64,000 nucleotides of DNA from Emydura subglobosa (lineage: Eukaryota > Chordata > Testudines > Chelidae): the NCBI GenBank assembly GCA_007922225.1, contig ML679960.1:5154198-5218197 (forward strand), read 5' to 3'. The notes under the pieces are model-generated. The model worked only from the letters and a program-made list of their open reading frames with translations, searched no databases and was not told where the DNA came from. Made by a program: the position numbers and the translations under genes. Below, piece after piece: positions 1 through 13,401 of this stretch. Within the stretch, counting starts at the first letter, position 1. Each line of letters opens with the position of its first letter.

Positions 1-2789
1 TAGATTCAACATGGGATGTGCTTAAAAAGAAATAATTATAATAGATGTGATTTCAAATATTAGATCGTCAGAAAAAAAGAAATCCTGCCCATCTTCACAA
101 AGGAAACCTAAGAAGAAATACAAAATCTTTGCTCCATGAAAGTCATGATTAGCATGAATTCCACAGCTGAGATCTGTGTTTGGAATTAATGATATGGACA
201 TTGCACCTCATGTACAATATTAAATAATTTCAGCAAACAAATATATATTTAAATGAGCTAATCTATTTCTTTTAAAAATAATTATAGAATTAGGTTTTTC
301 TATTTAAATTATTGCTAGACATGAAGTTTGTATAAAAAAATTAGAACCTGCTTTACATATTCAAAGATGGAACAACTACTGTATCTCTGGAGTCACAAAG
401 CAATTAAGTGAAGGAAGACAAAAAACAAATAAGGATCCCATGTTGCAAACGAGAAAAAAAATCTCAAGCAGAATGGAGTAATGAGTAAAATGACAATTTA
501 CTTATGGAAAGAGAATTCTCATCTCCAGCAAGTGAGGGAGTTATGCCTACTGAGCATATAAATAAGGCAAATCAAATACTTCTTGATGTATCAGAACAAT
601 TTTTTGTCTTATCAGATAATGAACTTGTTTTTTGTGATGAGAATGATAGTTAATTCATTACTAATGCTGATGACAACTAATTCCATTGGAAGTATATACT
701 CTATCCTCTGGTGGAAGAGAATCCATAAATTCAAGACAGAAAAAAAAATTAACAGTCAATCTAAAGTAGTAGTAAAAACATAATAACTTGACAGATAAAG
801 TGAAAGATTTGAGGACATTGATAATGAGATACTAACAGAAATAGACAAACATAAGGAATCTATTGACAATCACATCTAATTAAGATTTGGAAGGAAGTAT
901 TAGGCCCTGACCCTGCTGACGTTTACACATGTGCTCAAAATAAGCATGTGAGTACTCTCACTGACTTCACGGGGGTTAACTGCAAGCATAAACGTCCAGA
1001 GGACCAGGACCACTGGAGCAAACAGCTTAAATATTCATTAAATAAATAGGGGGTCATAATGTTTTTATTAGTGATGCTTGAAAAAGGTGCTTGAACCTGT
1101 GTACCTGAGGTAGAAAATTCAGAGGGGCAGAGTCAGCTGATTTATATCTGCTCAGGATCTGGCCCTCAGTCTGCAAAGACATTGAAAAATTGATTCTGTA
1201 ACTATTAGTGGATTAAAATGACAAAATCTTGGGTGGTTTTTTTTCCATCCACCAAGAGAATGGCAGCTGCCTCTACAGCAGGAGTAGGACTTCTTTCTAC
1301 TTAAAAGGTGCTGTATTCAGAAAACAAATAATAACAGCTATAATTTAGGGAACCTTGTAATTACTGTATTAGTATGGTAAACCAAACTTTTTCATATAAT
1401 TTCTTTAAAACCTACATACTTCAGTAATATAACCGTATAGCAGCAAACTATGTATTTACTTTCTGGTATTCATTTGTCAAATCCATGCAGCATACTAGAT
1501 CCCAGAATATAACAAAATCCATTCATGTCATTTTGTTTGCTGATATTGATCATTTGGAAAACTAATATAAATTTCATTTAGAACATTCTTTTGAAGTGAA
1601 TCTCTTAATCTGATACATTTAGGTCCTGGCAAATGCCTGCCACTGTCTGAAATAATCCTGTTGCCAGTGTTTGAATTGAGTAATTTGTAAGAGGGGATGG
1701 ATAAAGCCTTTACAGTCATATCCTCCTCTGAGTTTTATTTGTTTTCCTTTTAATTACCTGCCTTCTGGTGGATTCCAAAGGCAAAAGAGAAAGTTCTCTT
1801 CTGGAGGATTTTTGCAGCCAAAGATAAATCATTTCTGGCATAATCGTTCAGCAATATCCATAGAAGAGGCTGGATTCCACTCTGACAACTCCCACCTTCA
1901 GTTCAAGCACTGTCTATTGCAAAGAACTGTATGATAATAATTTCCCCCTGCTCAGCAGGATATGCTGTGCTGTTTTGATTGGCATACCCTATTGCATGAA
2001 CCCATAGCAACCAAAGTCATAATTCTATTGGATACTTCAAATGCACCATTCTTCTGAGAATGAAAAATGCTTTCGGGTCCTGATGCTGCACTATTGAAGT
2101 GGATGGGAGCTCTGCCATTGATTCAGTGGGTGAAGAAGCAGTTCCTAAATGAATTTAACCACATTTTCTGCTTACAGCATATCTGCAAACAGATTTTAAC
2201 TTCCTTGAATATACCTGTTGTTTGAAAATCTGTGATTTATGTACTCTTTGGATTTGAAAAAAAATCAACTGAAAATGCTTAAAAGTGATTACGCTGATGA
2301 TTTATTTTGTATTGTATCTGTTCCTTTATTAGATGTGTTAAAAGACACTACTGGAGTAAATACTTGTCTATGTGAATTTAAAGTTTGTTTTCTGGGAATA
2401 TCTGTATCAGTTAATTTCAGTTTCACAAATGTTTGCAGGAAGTGAACACAAAAGAAACACGGCCCTGGCTAAAGTTAACTCATTTAAAATATCTAACATA
2501 TTCCTGCAGGAGGTTTTGCATTATTTCCCCAGCTCTACTAATTACCTTTCTTATATTCTTTTCAGCATGTTTCCATGCTCTTTTTAGAATTATGAAATAA
2601 TTAGGTATAACGTTTTATAGTTAGAAATACAAAATGCAGATTCACTGAATTCCAGGTTCCCACAAACATTCTCATGTAACCCTATTACCATTTATTCTCC
2701 ATAAAGTTGGTATTCACAGCTGATGATTTTGAGTGAAACAGACTTGCATAAAGAAAAACCTTAATTTAGAGCCAGAGTCTGCCAATCAA
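1..2789. other. AT-rich non-coding stretch
   Basis: No coding region is supported: open frames are short, low in complexity and lack any family motif. A degraded copy of a common sauropsid palindromic repeat may lie near 900-1010, where direct wording such as a GTGCTCAA/TAAGCATG stretch is followed by a 'CTGACTTCACGGGGG' segment. Otherwise I see nothing. Confidence 0.5.
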
Positions 2790-3282
2790 ACCGTTTGTCT
2801 TCACGTCAGAGTTAACGCTAAGTATCGACAGTCATGTTACTCCTCTCAAGCTAGCCTAGCTTATGTGAGAATGGCCACGCTGCAAGATAACATTAAAACT
2901 GCTTTGTGCGCACTGGAGCTGCACTCACCTGCGTGAGGCCTTAGGGCTTTTGAGGGCATCTCCCACGGTTCTTTGTGGTTTTCTATTAATTCTTTCTGGT
3001 GAATTGTGGGAGAATTTGTCTGATCTTCCTAGGCACATGGGAAGGAATTGTGGGAAGGCACTGGAAGGCTAGTGGCACTCAAGCCGACACATTGTATAGT
3101 AATCATTTTAGTAGCTGACAAGTTGTGCTAACTTGAGTCTATATCCCCTGACTGGCCAGTCAACTGGTGCTGAAAGCACCACCATATTTGAGTTAAGAGT
3201 TTGTGTCTGTGGACAGGACTTAACTGAGTGGCAACTCTTTAGTTATAATTCAAGTTAAATTTAAAGTGAAGACATGCCCTTG
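2790..3282. repeat. Non-autonomous DNA transposon (MITE-like)
   Basis: The two ends are imperfect inverted repeats: the left end reads TTTGTCTTCACGTCAGAGTTAAC and the complement of the right end reads GCATGTCTTCACTTTAAATTTAAC, so both start with a GTCTTCAC core followed by a TTAA-rich stretch. The interior has the phrase GAATTGTGGGA repeated (near 3003 and 3048), and no transposase frame. This is the build of a short DNA transposon that depends on an enzyme made elsewhere. Superfamily (hAT or Harbinger) is not decided because no clean target duplication was found. Confidence 0.45.
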
Positions 3283-3505
3283 TTCACATTCGGTAGTACC
3301 TTTCCCAAGAGATGTCACATTTTATAATCCCATAAATGTCCCATTTATAATCAGTGGGAATTGATTCCTGGAACAAGACATTATTTAATGTGAGTAAAGG
3401 TGGCATAATCTGACTACTAATCAGGCAAATCTGCTGCATATATATTTCATTTTATATTCTGACCTCAAACATTTTATATAAGGTATCATAACAGTATAAG
3501 AAAGA

Positions 3506-3720
3506 GGGAGCTGTGTGGTCCATTGGACAGGATGCTGGACTGGGACTCTGGAGAACTTAGTTTCATTCCCAGCTCAGGTACTGGCCAAGAAAATGACCTT
3601 GAGCAGGGCATTTCACCTCTCAGTGCCTCAATTTTCCCATCAGTAAACTGTAAAGATTGTCTAGCTGTACGGATGAAAAATGCTGTATAAGCTATGTATA
3701 GTTATTATTACTAAAGCGCT
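3506..3720 (+). repeat. MIR/CORE-type SINE
   Basis: The unit begins with a tRNA-like head that has a 'GTGGTCCATTGGAC' stretch and a B-box-like AGTTTCATTCCCAG, followed by the conserved CORE phrase GAGCAGGGCATTTCACCTCTCAGTGCCTCAATTTTCC and a tail ending in TTATTATTACTAAAGCGCT. This order (tRNA head, 'ttgg-ca-tttcacctctcagtgcctca' core, LINE-like tail) is that of the MIR/CORE-SINE group. It is a passive RNA polymerase III retroposon copied by a LINE. Substitutions relative to the recalled consensus suggest an old copy. Confidence 0.65.
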
Positions 3721-6700
3721 TGCCTACTGACCACATAGGCCTCTCATTTATTAGGTGGTGAATACATTGACTTCAATGGGAGTTGTGAGCTCTTTGTATT
3801 TCACCAGATCAAGTCCCAAGAGCTGAAAGAAGTATAAAATAGTTTGGCTTCTCTCTAAATTAGAGCAATGACATTCTGAAAATGCTGAGAAACATTTAAA
3901 AATGTAGTACAGTTACCTAATTCCAACTATCTGAACCAGGGAATGAGCCTACAGGGACCTATACAGGAGTTGGTCTATAGCCTAAATATCAAAAGTGTAT
4001 TCATAGTTTTGACAGATCAAGCAGCAACTTAATGCAAGAAGAAAAGATCCCCCTAGTAAAAGAATGCCATGTTTTAGGCATCCACCCCCTCTTTCTTTTC
4101 AGTGACACACTCCTGGAATATACTCCTTACTTAGCTCAACCAGATTTAACAACAAAAAAGCATGTAATCTGTGTGTTCATGGATTGATATTGAATGAGGT
4201 TAATAAATGGTTCTTCTTATCTAGATGTCTGGAATTAAAACAAAGAGGTGCAAAACCCTACAATTAACAGTTATAAGTAACTTGTAATTTTTCAAACTCC
4301 TATACTAATTTTGATTATTATCCACTGCACATCAGATACTGGCCTACTAGCTAAAGACTCTGCCCTAGGGAGCAGAGATTTTGTATCTGATGAATTGAAA
4401 TGTCATTTTCTGTGACCTTTGGACAGCAGAGATGAAAGCTGTATTGTCAGGGTAACATAGGCACCATGTAGCTTTATTACCACCAGAGACATAACCACAT
4501 TAACTTCATACAGCAGGAAAGGTTGCGGGTTACAACACCACCAAGACATATTTTATTAAACATCCTTATTGAGCAATTGCTTTGCACAAAATGTACTTGA
4601 GCTTAATGTCTCTGATATCCAAGCCTATCAACTGAACAAGAGAGAGCACACATATTTTGCTAATATCAATTCCTGACCAAGTGTGACTGAAATGATTAAA
4701 TGAGGAAAAAGAACAATCTATTTTTTTAAAGCTAGGCTTGCATACCTCAACTTGTGAGAAGTATATGCCTCAGCTAGCAATTTGTATATGTAATGTTCTA
4801 TAAAAAATGGAATAAGCAGCAAGTAATTAACCATGCATGTTACATTTATAGAAGTGACTATTTGCATGGTTAGCACTGTGTGGGCCATGTCCACCAATTC
4901 CTTTGTCTGTGCACAGTAATAGGAGTTTTCCAGATCTCCCAGCTAAAGATCTTGTGAAGTAATGTGATTTGCAACCAGTGCGGTGGTGCTGGGGATTGAA
5001 CCAAGTCAGGCAGTCTGTCTGCTTCGACACCCAGTTGTTTTGATTGGGCTTTTAGATTTTTTAAAGGAATAACACCCATGGGAAAGAGATGGAGGAGCCC
5101 TTGTCAGAAGTGGGGTGTCTGTCACAAGTCCAGAGCTGTAGGAAAAGTGAGACCATAGGCTGTTCATGTGTAGGACAGCTTAGTGACATGCTCAGTAGTA
5201 CCAAGAAGCACAAGTGTTATAATGGGAAAAATGGCTACTTTAATATAAACTGTGCATGCTCACATGTAATAGTTATGTGCCCAGATAGTTATAATGTGTG
5301 CAGAAACTGTGACAAGACAAGGCAAACATACAGCATATATATCAAAGGGTTTCAAAGATGAAAATGTGTTTTAAATCAAATTTCCCAAAACTAATGTGTG
5401 TGTGTGTTATTCTGCATAATTCCGTAATTTGTATGAAAAAGCTAGGCAAGATATTCTGTCACTAACATTCATGTTTAAGGGATTGGCTAATATGGTCTGC
5501 CCTTTCTTTGTTGATTTGGTACAATTTGAAATGTTATAGGTGAGTAATATTATTGACTGAGTAAAAACTATAGTATCATGCGCATAAAAATGATTTGCGT
5601 TGCTAGCCTCAGGCATGGTTAATTCAAGATATAGGCAAATATTTATATTCAGCTTTGTGATTGGGGTAAAGATTCTGCAAATCTGCTTGTAACCAAGCGT
5701 GCATGTGGTATATTGAGGGGTGAAATATATCAGGGAACAGAGGCATGCTGTTTGTTTCTCATACAAATGTCAGCAGTAGAGCAGTAGTAAATTGGAAGAC
5801 GATTTTGCAAAAAAATTCACATTGTTTCTGCTTTGCAGATTTTGACATGGACCTACTTTATATTTACCACATTTTTTTAAAATATAAATTTGTGTCAACA
5901 TTGTTATCAAAATCATTCACAAAATCTTTTGTTAACCAAAAGACTGGTTTACAATGAGAAAAGATAGGTTTTTGGTTAAAAAAAAAAAAAAAACTACCCT
6001 GTATAATGACTTCAGTAAAAGATTTGGTAAAGAGTATCAGAAAATTATGAGAAAAAAGGAAATGTTGATAACACTAAAAAATTCATGAAAAAATTTTTTT
6101 TGAAGAAAAAAAATCTATTTTCTCTTACAAAAATAATGTAGTGACACAAATTTGGATTGGCTCTAGCCATTGGCATTTTGAGTCCCATATACTAATGTCC
6201 CCTGGTGGAAGTTGAGACTCCACAGAGTCTGATGCTAAGCAAGCTTTTGCTGCGAGTCAAGGGTAGGCACTGTAGATCTTCCAAGGTTAGATGTCTATCC
6301 TATTATGCATGGAATGTTACTGCTTCCTGAACTGATCTCAGGGCAACTGTTTGCATAGTTTCAATATTATTTGAGTATGTTAGGTAAACTCTAGAAAGGA
6401 GTAATTCAGGTTTCAGTTTTTTTGCTTATGAAAAGTCAGTACTTAAGGCCGTGCTAATTCACAATGAAAACTATTTAGAAATTCTTCTGATAAGTCAGAT
6501 GGGTAGGTGAAGGGAGCATCGGAGTAGGTTTGCAGTATGACGGCATAACTTAACAGGTACTCAAAGCTCATTTCAGCTTACTACTGTGTAAAAAATATTT
6601 TCAACAAACTTCATCTCCTTCTTGCACAGATTCTGCAAGACTATGTGCCGTGTGTGGAGATACCGACTGTGTTAGTGCACCCCCTGGTGGCCTGGGATGG

Positions 6701-7548
6701 CCCTACAACCACCCTGCCCTCAGTTCCCTCTGGGTTCTCTACAATATTCAATTCCCAGACCCAAGTACTGAGAACAAAATTTCCCTTTTGTGGGATCAAA
6801 TTATTTACCTCTTTTAGAGAATAAAAAAATGCTTCTTTATCTCCACAAATCTAACCCTTCTTCTCCCTGGTTCAGGAGTCCCACAGCACTTTTCCTTGGG
6901 GCCTGTGATATAGTTCAAGCAAACTTCTCCTCCTGGATTCAGGTGTCCCATAACCCTCTATGTTGTGACTATGCTGATTCAGACCAGCTGCAGACTTAAA
7001 ACAACTTCTCCTACATGTCCCCTCTTTACTTAGTCCTTTCCTTCCTGGGCTGGGAGAGGTCAGCAAACATCCTTCCCCTGATGCAGTCCCTCCCTGTTAT
7101 GAGAGAGGAGGCCACAAAAATGGTGCCCTGCTTCCCAGTGCTTGTCCCAGTTGGCTGGGAAAGAGGACAACATAAAACAGCAGCCTGGGTCTTCCCCAGA
7201 ATTAACTATTTCCCCCAGGACCATCTTTCTCTCTCCAAATATTTGTCCCTGCCCCTCCATAGGCCTTCATCCACTCAACATGTCCCAGGAACCTTAAATA
7301 GACATATTATGGAACCGTGATTGACTGATTCTTATTCCCTACCACCCTTATAACAGACAGTTATCCTGTTACACAGAATTTTAGACATGTTGGGCTGGTC
7401 AGAAAACAGAGGGAGAAACAGTGAATTTTCTAAATTTGTTTCCTCCTTATATCAAAAATTTGTCAAAATATTCTTTTTCTTCCCTGGAGTTTCTGTTGAA
7501 ATTTGTAAGCGAAAACAGTCCAACCTGCTCTAATAATAAAGACCAGAA
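3721..7548. other. Non-coding stretch without recognised element
   Basis: No gene or clearly named repeat is seen. A tRNA-like B-box complement (GGGGATTGAACC, about 4992) hints at an eroded minus-strand SINE, but no A box could be set. Open frames at 5089-5361, 5407-5766 and 7015-7320 have no domain, no splice context and unremarkable composition, so I read them as chance. A CTCF-like site at 6676 is listed separately. Confidence 0.4.
6676..6693 (-). promoter_or_regulatory. CTCF-like binding motif
   Basis: The bases TGCACCCCCTGGTGGCCT match the reverse complement of the known CTCF core (CCACCAGGGGGC type) at nearly every informative position; the main difference is a G to A in the CpG of the GCGC end. 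CTCF is the vertebrate insulator and loop-anchor protein, and motif direction matters; here the motif reads on the minus strand. A weaker look-alike (TCCCCTGGTGGA) lies near 6199. Occupancy cannot be known from sequence. Confidence 0.5.
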
Positions 7549-9640
7549 ATGAAAAAAATTATTTTAGAGAGCCTGGGAACTTCAAATAATCTTTGTTGGT
7601 CTTCTGAATTTGGAAAGATGCAGAATGGTATATTCATATCTTATAGTGAAAACAAAATACTTTCTATTGCATTAGTAACTAGGGATAATATAAAAGAGCA
7701 ACTATTGAAATTAAATACTTTTAAACCAATAGGACCAGATAACTTGCAACCAAACATATTAAAATAATTGGTTGAGGAGCTCTCTGAAACATTGTTGTGA
7801 TTTTTAACAAATCTTTGAACACTGGGGAAATTCCAGAGGACTGCTAATGTTATGTTGTGCCAATATTTAAAGAGGGTAAGTGGAATGACTTGGGACATAA
7901 ATGATGATAGGCCATTTAGCATGACATTTATCCCAGGCTAAAATCTTAGTCAGGTTGAATAGGATACAATAAATTATGAATTAAAGGATGGGAACATAAT
8001 TAATATCAATCAATATTGTTTTATGGACAATAGGTCTTGTCAAAGAAACTTGGTATATTTTTTGATGTGATAACTTTGGTTGATAAAGATAACTGTGATA
8101 TACTTATTCCCACATTCTAACTAAATAAAGAAGGACTATCCACAATCAACGCAGCACATTTTAAATGGATAAAACCTGATTAACTGATAAATCTCAAAAA
8201 GCAATTGTAAATGTGGAACCATCCTCCTATAGGGGTGTTTCTAACTGGGCCCAACAGGGGTCTATTCTTGGCACAATGCTCTCCAATATCTGGAGGAAAA
8301 TATAAAATAATTGCTGACAAAATTTTCAGAAGACACAAAACTCGGTGGAGCAGTTAGTAACAATGAGGACAAGTCAGTTACACAAATCGAGCTGGATCAC
8401 TATAGATGTTGGGTTCATTTGAACAACATATATTTTAACATAGCCATGGGCAAGGTCATACATCTAGAAACAAACTCTACAGGTAGAGTTAGTCAAAAAT
8501 TTTCTGACAAAACAGTTTCCCTATCAGAAAAGTGGTTTGACAGAACCCAAATGAATTGAAATTGAATGAATTGAAACTTTAAATCAGAACCAGGTAGGGC
8601 CCACCCACCTTCCTTCTTGGTTTCCTACCATCCAATAGCTAGCTAGACAGCTGCAGGCTCGCTCCTAGGCTTCCTGGATCGGTCAGCTGTCCAACTGGCA
8701 TGCTGCCAGATAGTCAGCTCTCCTGCAGCCCACTTGGCTGGCTCCATAGTTGGCAGGTCCCTGTGGGTTCCCCAAAATGCCGGCTCCCAGGCTGCCCAGA
8801 ATCCTGTATTGTCCAGTTATTGGGGAGTCAGGGAGCCTGCCTGCCAAGCTGGCAGCAGAGAAACCAAAAAATTCTGCTTTTGTTCTCACTAAATGGAATA
8901 TTTCTGGATTTTTCTTCCTGTAAAAAATCCTCTTTTGGGATGAAGCTTTTTTTTTAAAAAACAAAACAAAACAAAACATGTAATTTTTCATTGGAAGGAA
9001 ATTCCATTTTCCAGCCAGCTCTAAATGTAGTTCACACTCGCAAGATGGGACTGCATCCTGGAATGAAGTAACAATGAAAAGGTCTTATAGGTCATGGCAG
9101 ATAACTAATTGAACCTGAGCTCCTGGTGCAGTGCTGTAGCTAAAAGGATGAATGTGGAGGAACATAACACAGGAGAAAAGAGGTTCTGTTACTTCTACAT
9201 TTGTCATTAATGAAATCATTCCTGGAACACTATGTCCAGTTGTGGTGTCTGCACTTCAAAAAGGAAGTTGAAAAGTTGTAAAGAGTTCAATAATAAAACA
9301 ACAAGAATGATGAGAGCTGAAGAGCCTGCCTTATAGTGAGAGTCTTTAAAAATTCAATCAATTAAGTTTCTTCAAAAGAAGGTTAAGGGATGACTTGAGA
9401 GCAATCTGCAAATATGTACCTGGAAGAGAGTTTTCTTATTGTAAATTGCTTTTTAATCAAGCAGAAAAACGCATAATGAGATTCAGTGGTTGAAAGCTGT
9501 GGCTAAACAAATTCAGAATAGAAATAAAGCACAAAGTTTTAACAGTGAGGGTAATTAATCATTGGAACAACTTATCTAAGGAGATGGCAGATCCTCCATT
9601 ACTCTAAGTTAGAGCGGAGGAAAATTCATAATTTCCATCC
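7549..9640 (+). mobile_element. Old CR1/L3-like LINE fragment (RT region to 3' part)
   Basis: Translated pieces follow the order of a CR1 reverse transcriptase: a 'GPDNLQPNILK' motif near 7733-7767, a FNKSL/TGEIP-like stretch after 7800, then a GVSNWAQQGSILG-like segment near 8236-8275, the catalytic-region remnant 'FSEDTKLGGAV' near 8322, and the C-terminal LINE phrase with 'GNN*SLEQLI' near 9550. The endonuclease domain is missing. Many stops and shifts show it is long dead. The unit is interrupted by a MITE at 8485-9022; CR1 homology resumes on the far side, so the MITE came later. Confidence 0.7.
8485..9022. repeat. MITE inserted in the CR1 copy
   Basis: Left end AGAGTTAGTCAAAAATTTTC and complement of right end AGAGCTGGCTGGAAAATGG are imperfect terminal inverted repeats. 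The interior holds a GC-richer block (8600-8850) and an A-rich tract with (AAAAC)n near 8958. The same terminal wording occurs at 42165-42258, so it is a family. No transposase frame is present. I could not read a reliable target-site duplication. Confidence 0.5.
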
Positions 9641-12600
9641 AGTGGGAAATTCCAACATTTTTCTTTTCCATTCTAAAACTGGATGAAAAGACAAAAATTT
9701 CTGTGAAACAAATTAAAAACAAAACAAAAAGATATAGCAGTGTTGAAACATTTAATTTCTACATTTTCAATAAAAATGAAAAATGTCAACATTCCTGAAA
9801 CCACAAAACACAGGTTGTTGAAATAACCCAAAATGATTAGTATCGAGTCTTTTCAACATTCAGTTGCATTTTCCCTGCCTTATTGCAGTTGTAGTTCAGG
9901 AGTCTGATACGCTCGTCCTTCTAGAGATCCAGAGAGAGCAAATGAAGAGATGCTACTGGATCTTACTCAAACCAAGGGAAATCTGAAACACACAGATCCA
10001 GTGCTGGGATTCAAATACAGCAGTTTGGTGAATGTACAGCAGCAGGGAGCCGTGACATCTGCTTTTCACCAATAGCAGAGACAACTTTATATTATGAATC
10101 AAAGTAATTATAAACGTGTCCCCCATTTTGGTCAGCAAATCATTCACAAGCCTATCTGATTTCCACAGATGTATTTGCTGAATATTTGGGACGAACATTT
10201 GAAATACTGAGATTTATCTTAATACAAATATAGAATCATTTGTTCCCACAAATCATGCCAATCGTTTATTTGGTTCACAAAATAGTTTTAAAAGTAATAT
10301 AAACTTCTAAAAATATTTAGAACTTATAGTTCTCTAAATTAAGTATTAGATAACCTCCGAGCCCAAGGAACGGTGATTACGCTTACAAAAAACAATATAC
10401 AATGTAATATGATAAAATTGTACTCATGAAAGTAGCCTCAGTGCAGCCTCAGTGCAGCTGGAACACTTGATGTCTTGCAATTTAAGGAGAAATTGCAAAA
10501 TAAATGTATGGACACAAAGATGGAATGATGGATATTTCAAACAGGAGCAGAAAAAAGCACTCATCTTGGAGGCACCCCCTTGCTGTCCAGAAGCAGTGCT
10601 GCTAATTCTCTTTGGCACTCCCTGAAGGCTGCCATGCTATCACTGTGGGTCTTCTGTGGGTCAGCCTTCAGGCTGGCTCACTCTGTCCAAAACCTCTTCT
10701 GGTGCATCCTTGCTCTTCAGGGCCCAGTATAAACAAAAGTTGTTTCTTATCTTTGTACATTTTCCTTTTTGAAATGGAATCAGCCCAGTTCCTTCTGGGC
10801 TCCTGCCACTGATTGTGGCCAGTGGGCCCTGACCTGGCCTGGTTGCTTTGGCTGTAGCCTCGAGAACATCCTTGCGCACTCCTCTGGCTACAGCTAGGAA
10901 CTGAATTGCTACAGGCAGCTCCTTTTATTTAGGCCTGTTGGGCCTTGATTAGCTGTTTCTGGTCCCTTGAAGCTACTAGAGGATCAGATTTCACAGGGTC
11001 TCAAAATGGCTCCAAATGGAATGCAGCAGAGCCCACAGCAGGGGGACATGAAGGTCTGGTATACCCCCTCACAAGAAGGAAATGCATTATTATACCTGAG
11101 ATGCTGTGTCAAATCACTTGTACCGCTTGGATCAAAGTGCCCTCAGAGCCAGTCCCCACTACGTTCAAGGAGTTAATAGTAACACATCAAGACACCACCA
11201 ACGCTGAACTGGTGAAGAGTGGAACTGTGAAATAATTAGCAACTTGGTGTTTAATTTGAATCAGTGAAGACATCAGAATGAATTAAGTTTCTGTACTGAA
11301 GATCAAAGAGTGAGGCTGGCATAGGTTGAAGAGAATCTGCAGTCAAAACCTGGAACATCTTATTTTCTTTATATTGTCATGAGCGAGAGGAAGGCAGGTG
11401 AAGACAATTTCTGGAGGGAAGAGAAGATGATAATTTAAAAGTGACATTCCTAATGCACAATTTAGCTTGACCCAGATGTATCACACAAGCCATTTAAAGT
11501 ACAAATATGAGGAACCGTGCTGAATGCAATAGATTGGAACTCTGCCAATCACTCAGTGGATTGCTAGGTACCTATTATGCCCATTTCCTGTATAAGTGTG
11601 CCAACGGTGGGGGAAGAGAAGTGCAGAGGTTTCCCCTGCAATGCACTTGAAAAAGACAGGGCAGAATTTTGCAGTGAAAATTTGGGGTAATGTTATGCAT
11701 CTCCTACATTCACTAGTTAAAGCAGCCATGGAAATTACTGAATTCTTTCAAGTCATAGAGAGAGATCACATGCATATTTATGCTCTCCAAAACATGCATA
11801 TTTGCTCTCCGAAACATGTTTCACTAAAAAGTTTAAGGATTACTTTAGCTAGTCGCACAACTGAAAAGTAGTTCTTAAAAACAAGAATTAGTGTTGATGT
11901 TTAACCATTAAAGCCTACTCAAACCTTTTGCATCTTTTGACCAGCTGTTGGGAGTCAAGATGCTGGCATATCAATCCCAGAATAGTGTTATTATCTCATG
12001 AGTGTAGTGCTAAAATGTACTGCTCTTGGTATCATTTTAGTCAAGAAGATGCACATGAAATGGCAGTAAATTGAGAGGGAAATAAACTATTCATTTGTCC
12101 ATGGTTCCTGTGGGTTCCATGTTAGGAAGAAGAATGCATGTTCACCAAACTCAGTCAGTATAGCACTTTAAGATTTCATCAATAGTATTGATTCTGTTAA
12201 ATCACTGGATTTCAATCTGTCCTGGGAATTACCACTGAGATTGAATACACATGGTTCTTCCCACTCCACAAAGGACTCAGTTGGAACCTTGCAATCTGCC
12301 CTAGTAAAGGGCAGCATTAAATTGCAGAGCAGGGACTCAAGAGTGCCTCAGTCACAATTTGGTTCCTCCTTTTCCCTCCCCACTTCTTCCCCTGCCCCAT
12401 CTACTCTCTGCCCAATCATGCAGAAAGGGGAGTAGCAGCCCTGTTACAGTTGCCCTCTTCCCCTGTGCTGTGACTTATGATGTAAGTAGCTCTGGCTGGG
12501 GATAAGAGGCACTCTTTACACTCTTCCTTCTTTTTGTAAGTGCAGAGGATAGCTCATGATTGAGACTACGTGAGCTGGACTTCAGGAATAACCAAACATT

Positions 12601-13401
12601 TCATTTCCTCAATATGCAAATTATATTTCATTCCAGATGCAGAATGAGGATTGCTTTTGTCAGGTTTTAAGGAGTATAGTATGATTCATTCACAAATTGT
12701 CACAGATTTAGACACCAGGAGCTAGCAGCTTGTCTCGGTCTGCCCACGTGCATTGAGGAAGTGGGCTACAGTATGTTACTCTGGCATCTAGCAAGAATGT
12801 TTCATCTTCAAATAGTAATGAAATGTGTCATTATGTCTGATTTGGTATTTTATCATGGAATCAGATTCAGTGATTTTATTTGTCTGTGAAAACTAGGTTT
12901 GAATACTTAGATACAAAGAGTAACCATTATAATTAGAATAAAAGTTTGCATGTGTCAATTTCACTTTTTTGAACATACACATTTTCATGCCCAAACAATT
13001 AACTGCCCAAACACACGCTAAATTGAGCACACAAATATTGTTTCTTTATCAGCCATTTGGTACATTTTCATGCAATCTTTTTACTAGCTCAGAAAAGAGA
13101 GGTATGTGTGTGTGATTACTTTGACTCATATTCATGTATTCATACCAGTATGCATCCATTTAATAAAGACAGTATGTGGCAAAAAAGTCATAGGGGAAAA
13201 AAAAGCTCATCCAGAAATTCAGTGTTTAGATATCCACAAATAGCTGTATGGTAATAAGTAATCTCTTGTGCTACTGCAGATTACTTTAGGAGGTAAAATA
13301 TTTAGGACCAATGATCTCTTTCTTAGAGATTTTTAAATTTTATGCTCTATATTAGTACATAGGACTATTAAGCGGTATTCTCTCTGGACATAATTCCACA
13401 T
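9641..13401. other. Non-coding stretch
   Basis: Segment 9645-9800 is AT-rich with wording like the 'fold-type' MITE family (AAAACTGGATGAAAAGAC, AATGAAAAATG), but its ends are not clear. A possible LTR at 10590-10960 is listed separately. Short perfect tandem duplications occur at 10435-10456 (11 bp x2) and an imperfect one at 11769-11814. I see no gene; open frames here show no family features. Confidence 0.35.
10590..10960 (-). mobile_element. Possible solo LTR fragment
   Basis: On the minus strand the segment has an AAATAAAAGGAGCTG box that would serve as a TATA element at about 10925-10932, followed by a moderately GC-rich stretch unlike its neighbours. This is the composition of the gypsy-type LTRs seen elsewhere in this window (16.4-17.2 and 19.8 kb). 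Ends with TG/CA were not resolved and no partner repeat was found, so this remains a guess. Confidence 0.25.

Noticed and set aside
4980..5000. tRNA gene (B-box complement)
   Set aside because: Only a B-box-like word is present; no A box or cloverleaf can be drawn.
5089..5361. Cys-rich 90-residue frame
   Set aside because: Cysteines are not in any spacing I recognise, and the area has no supporting gene structure.
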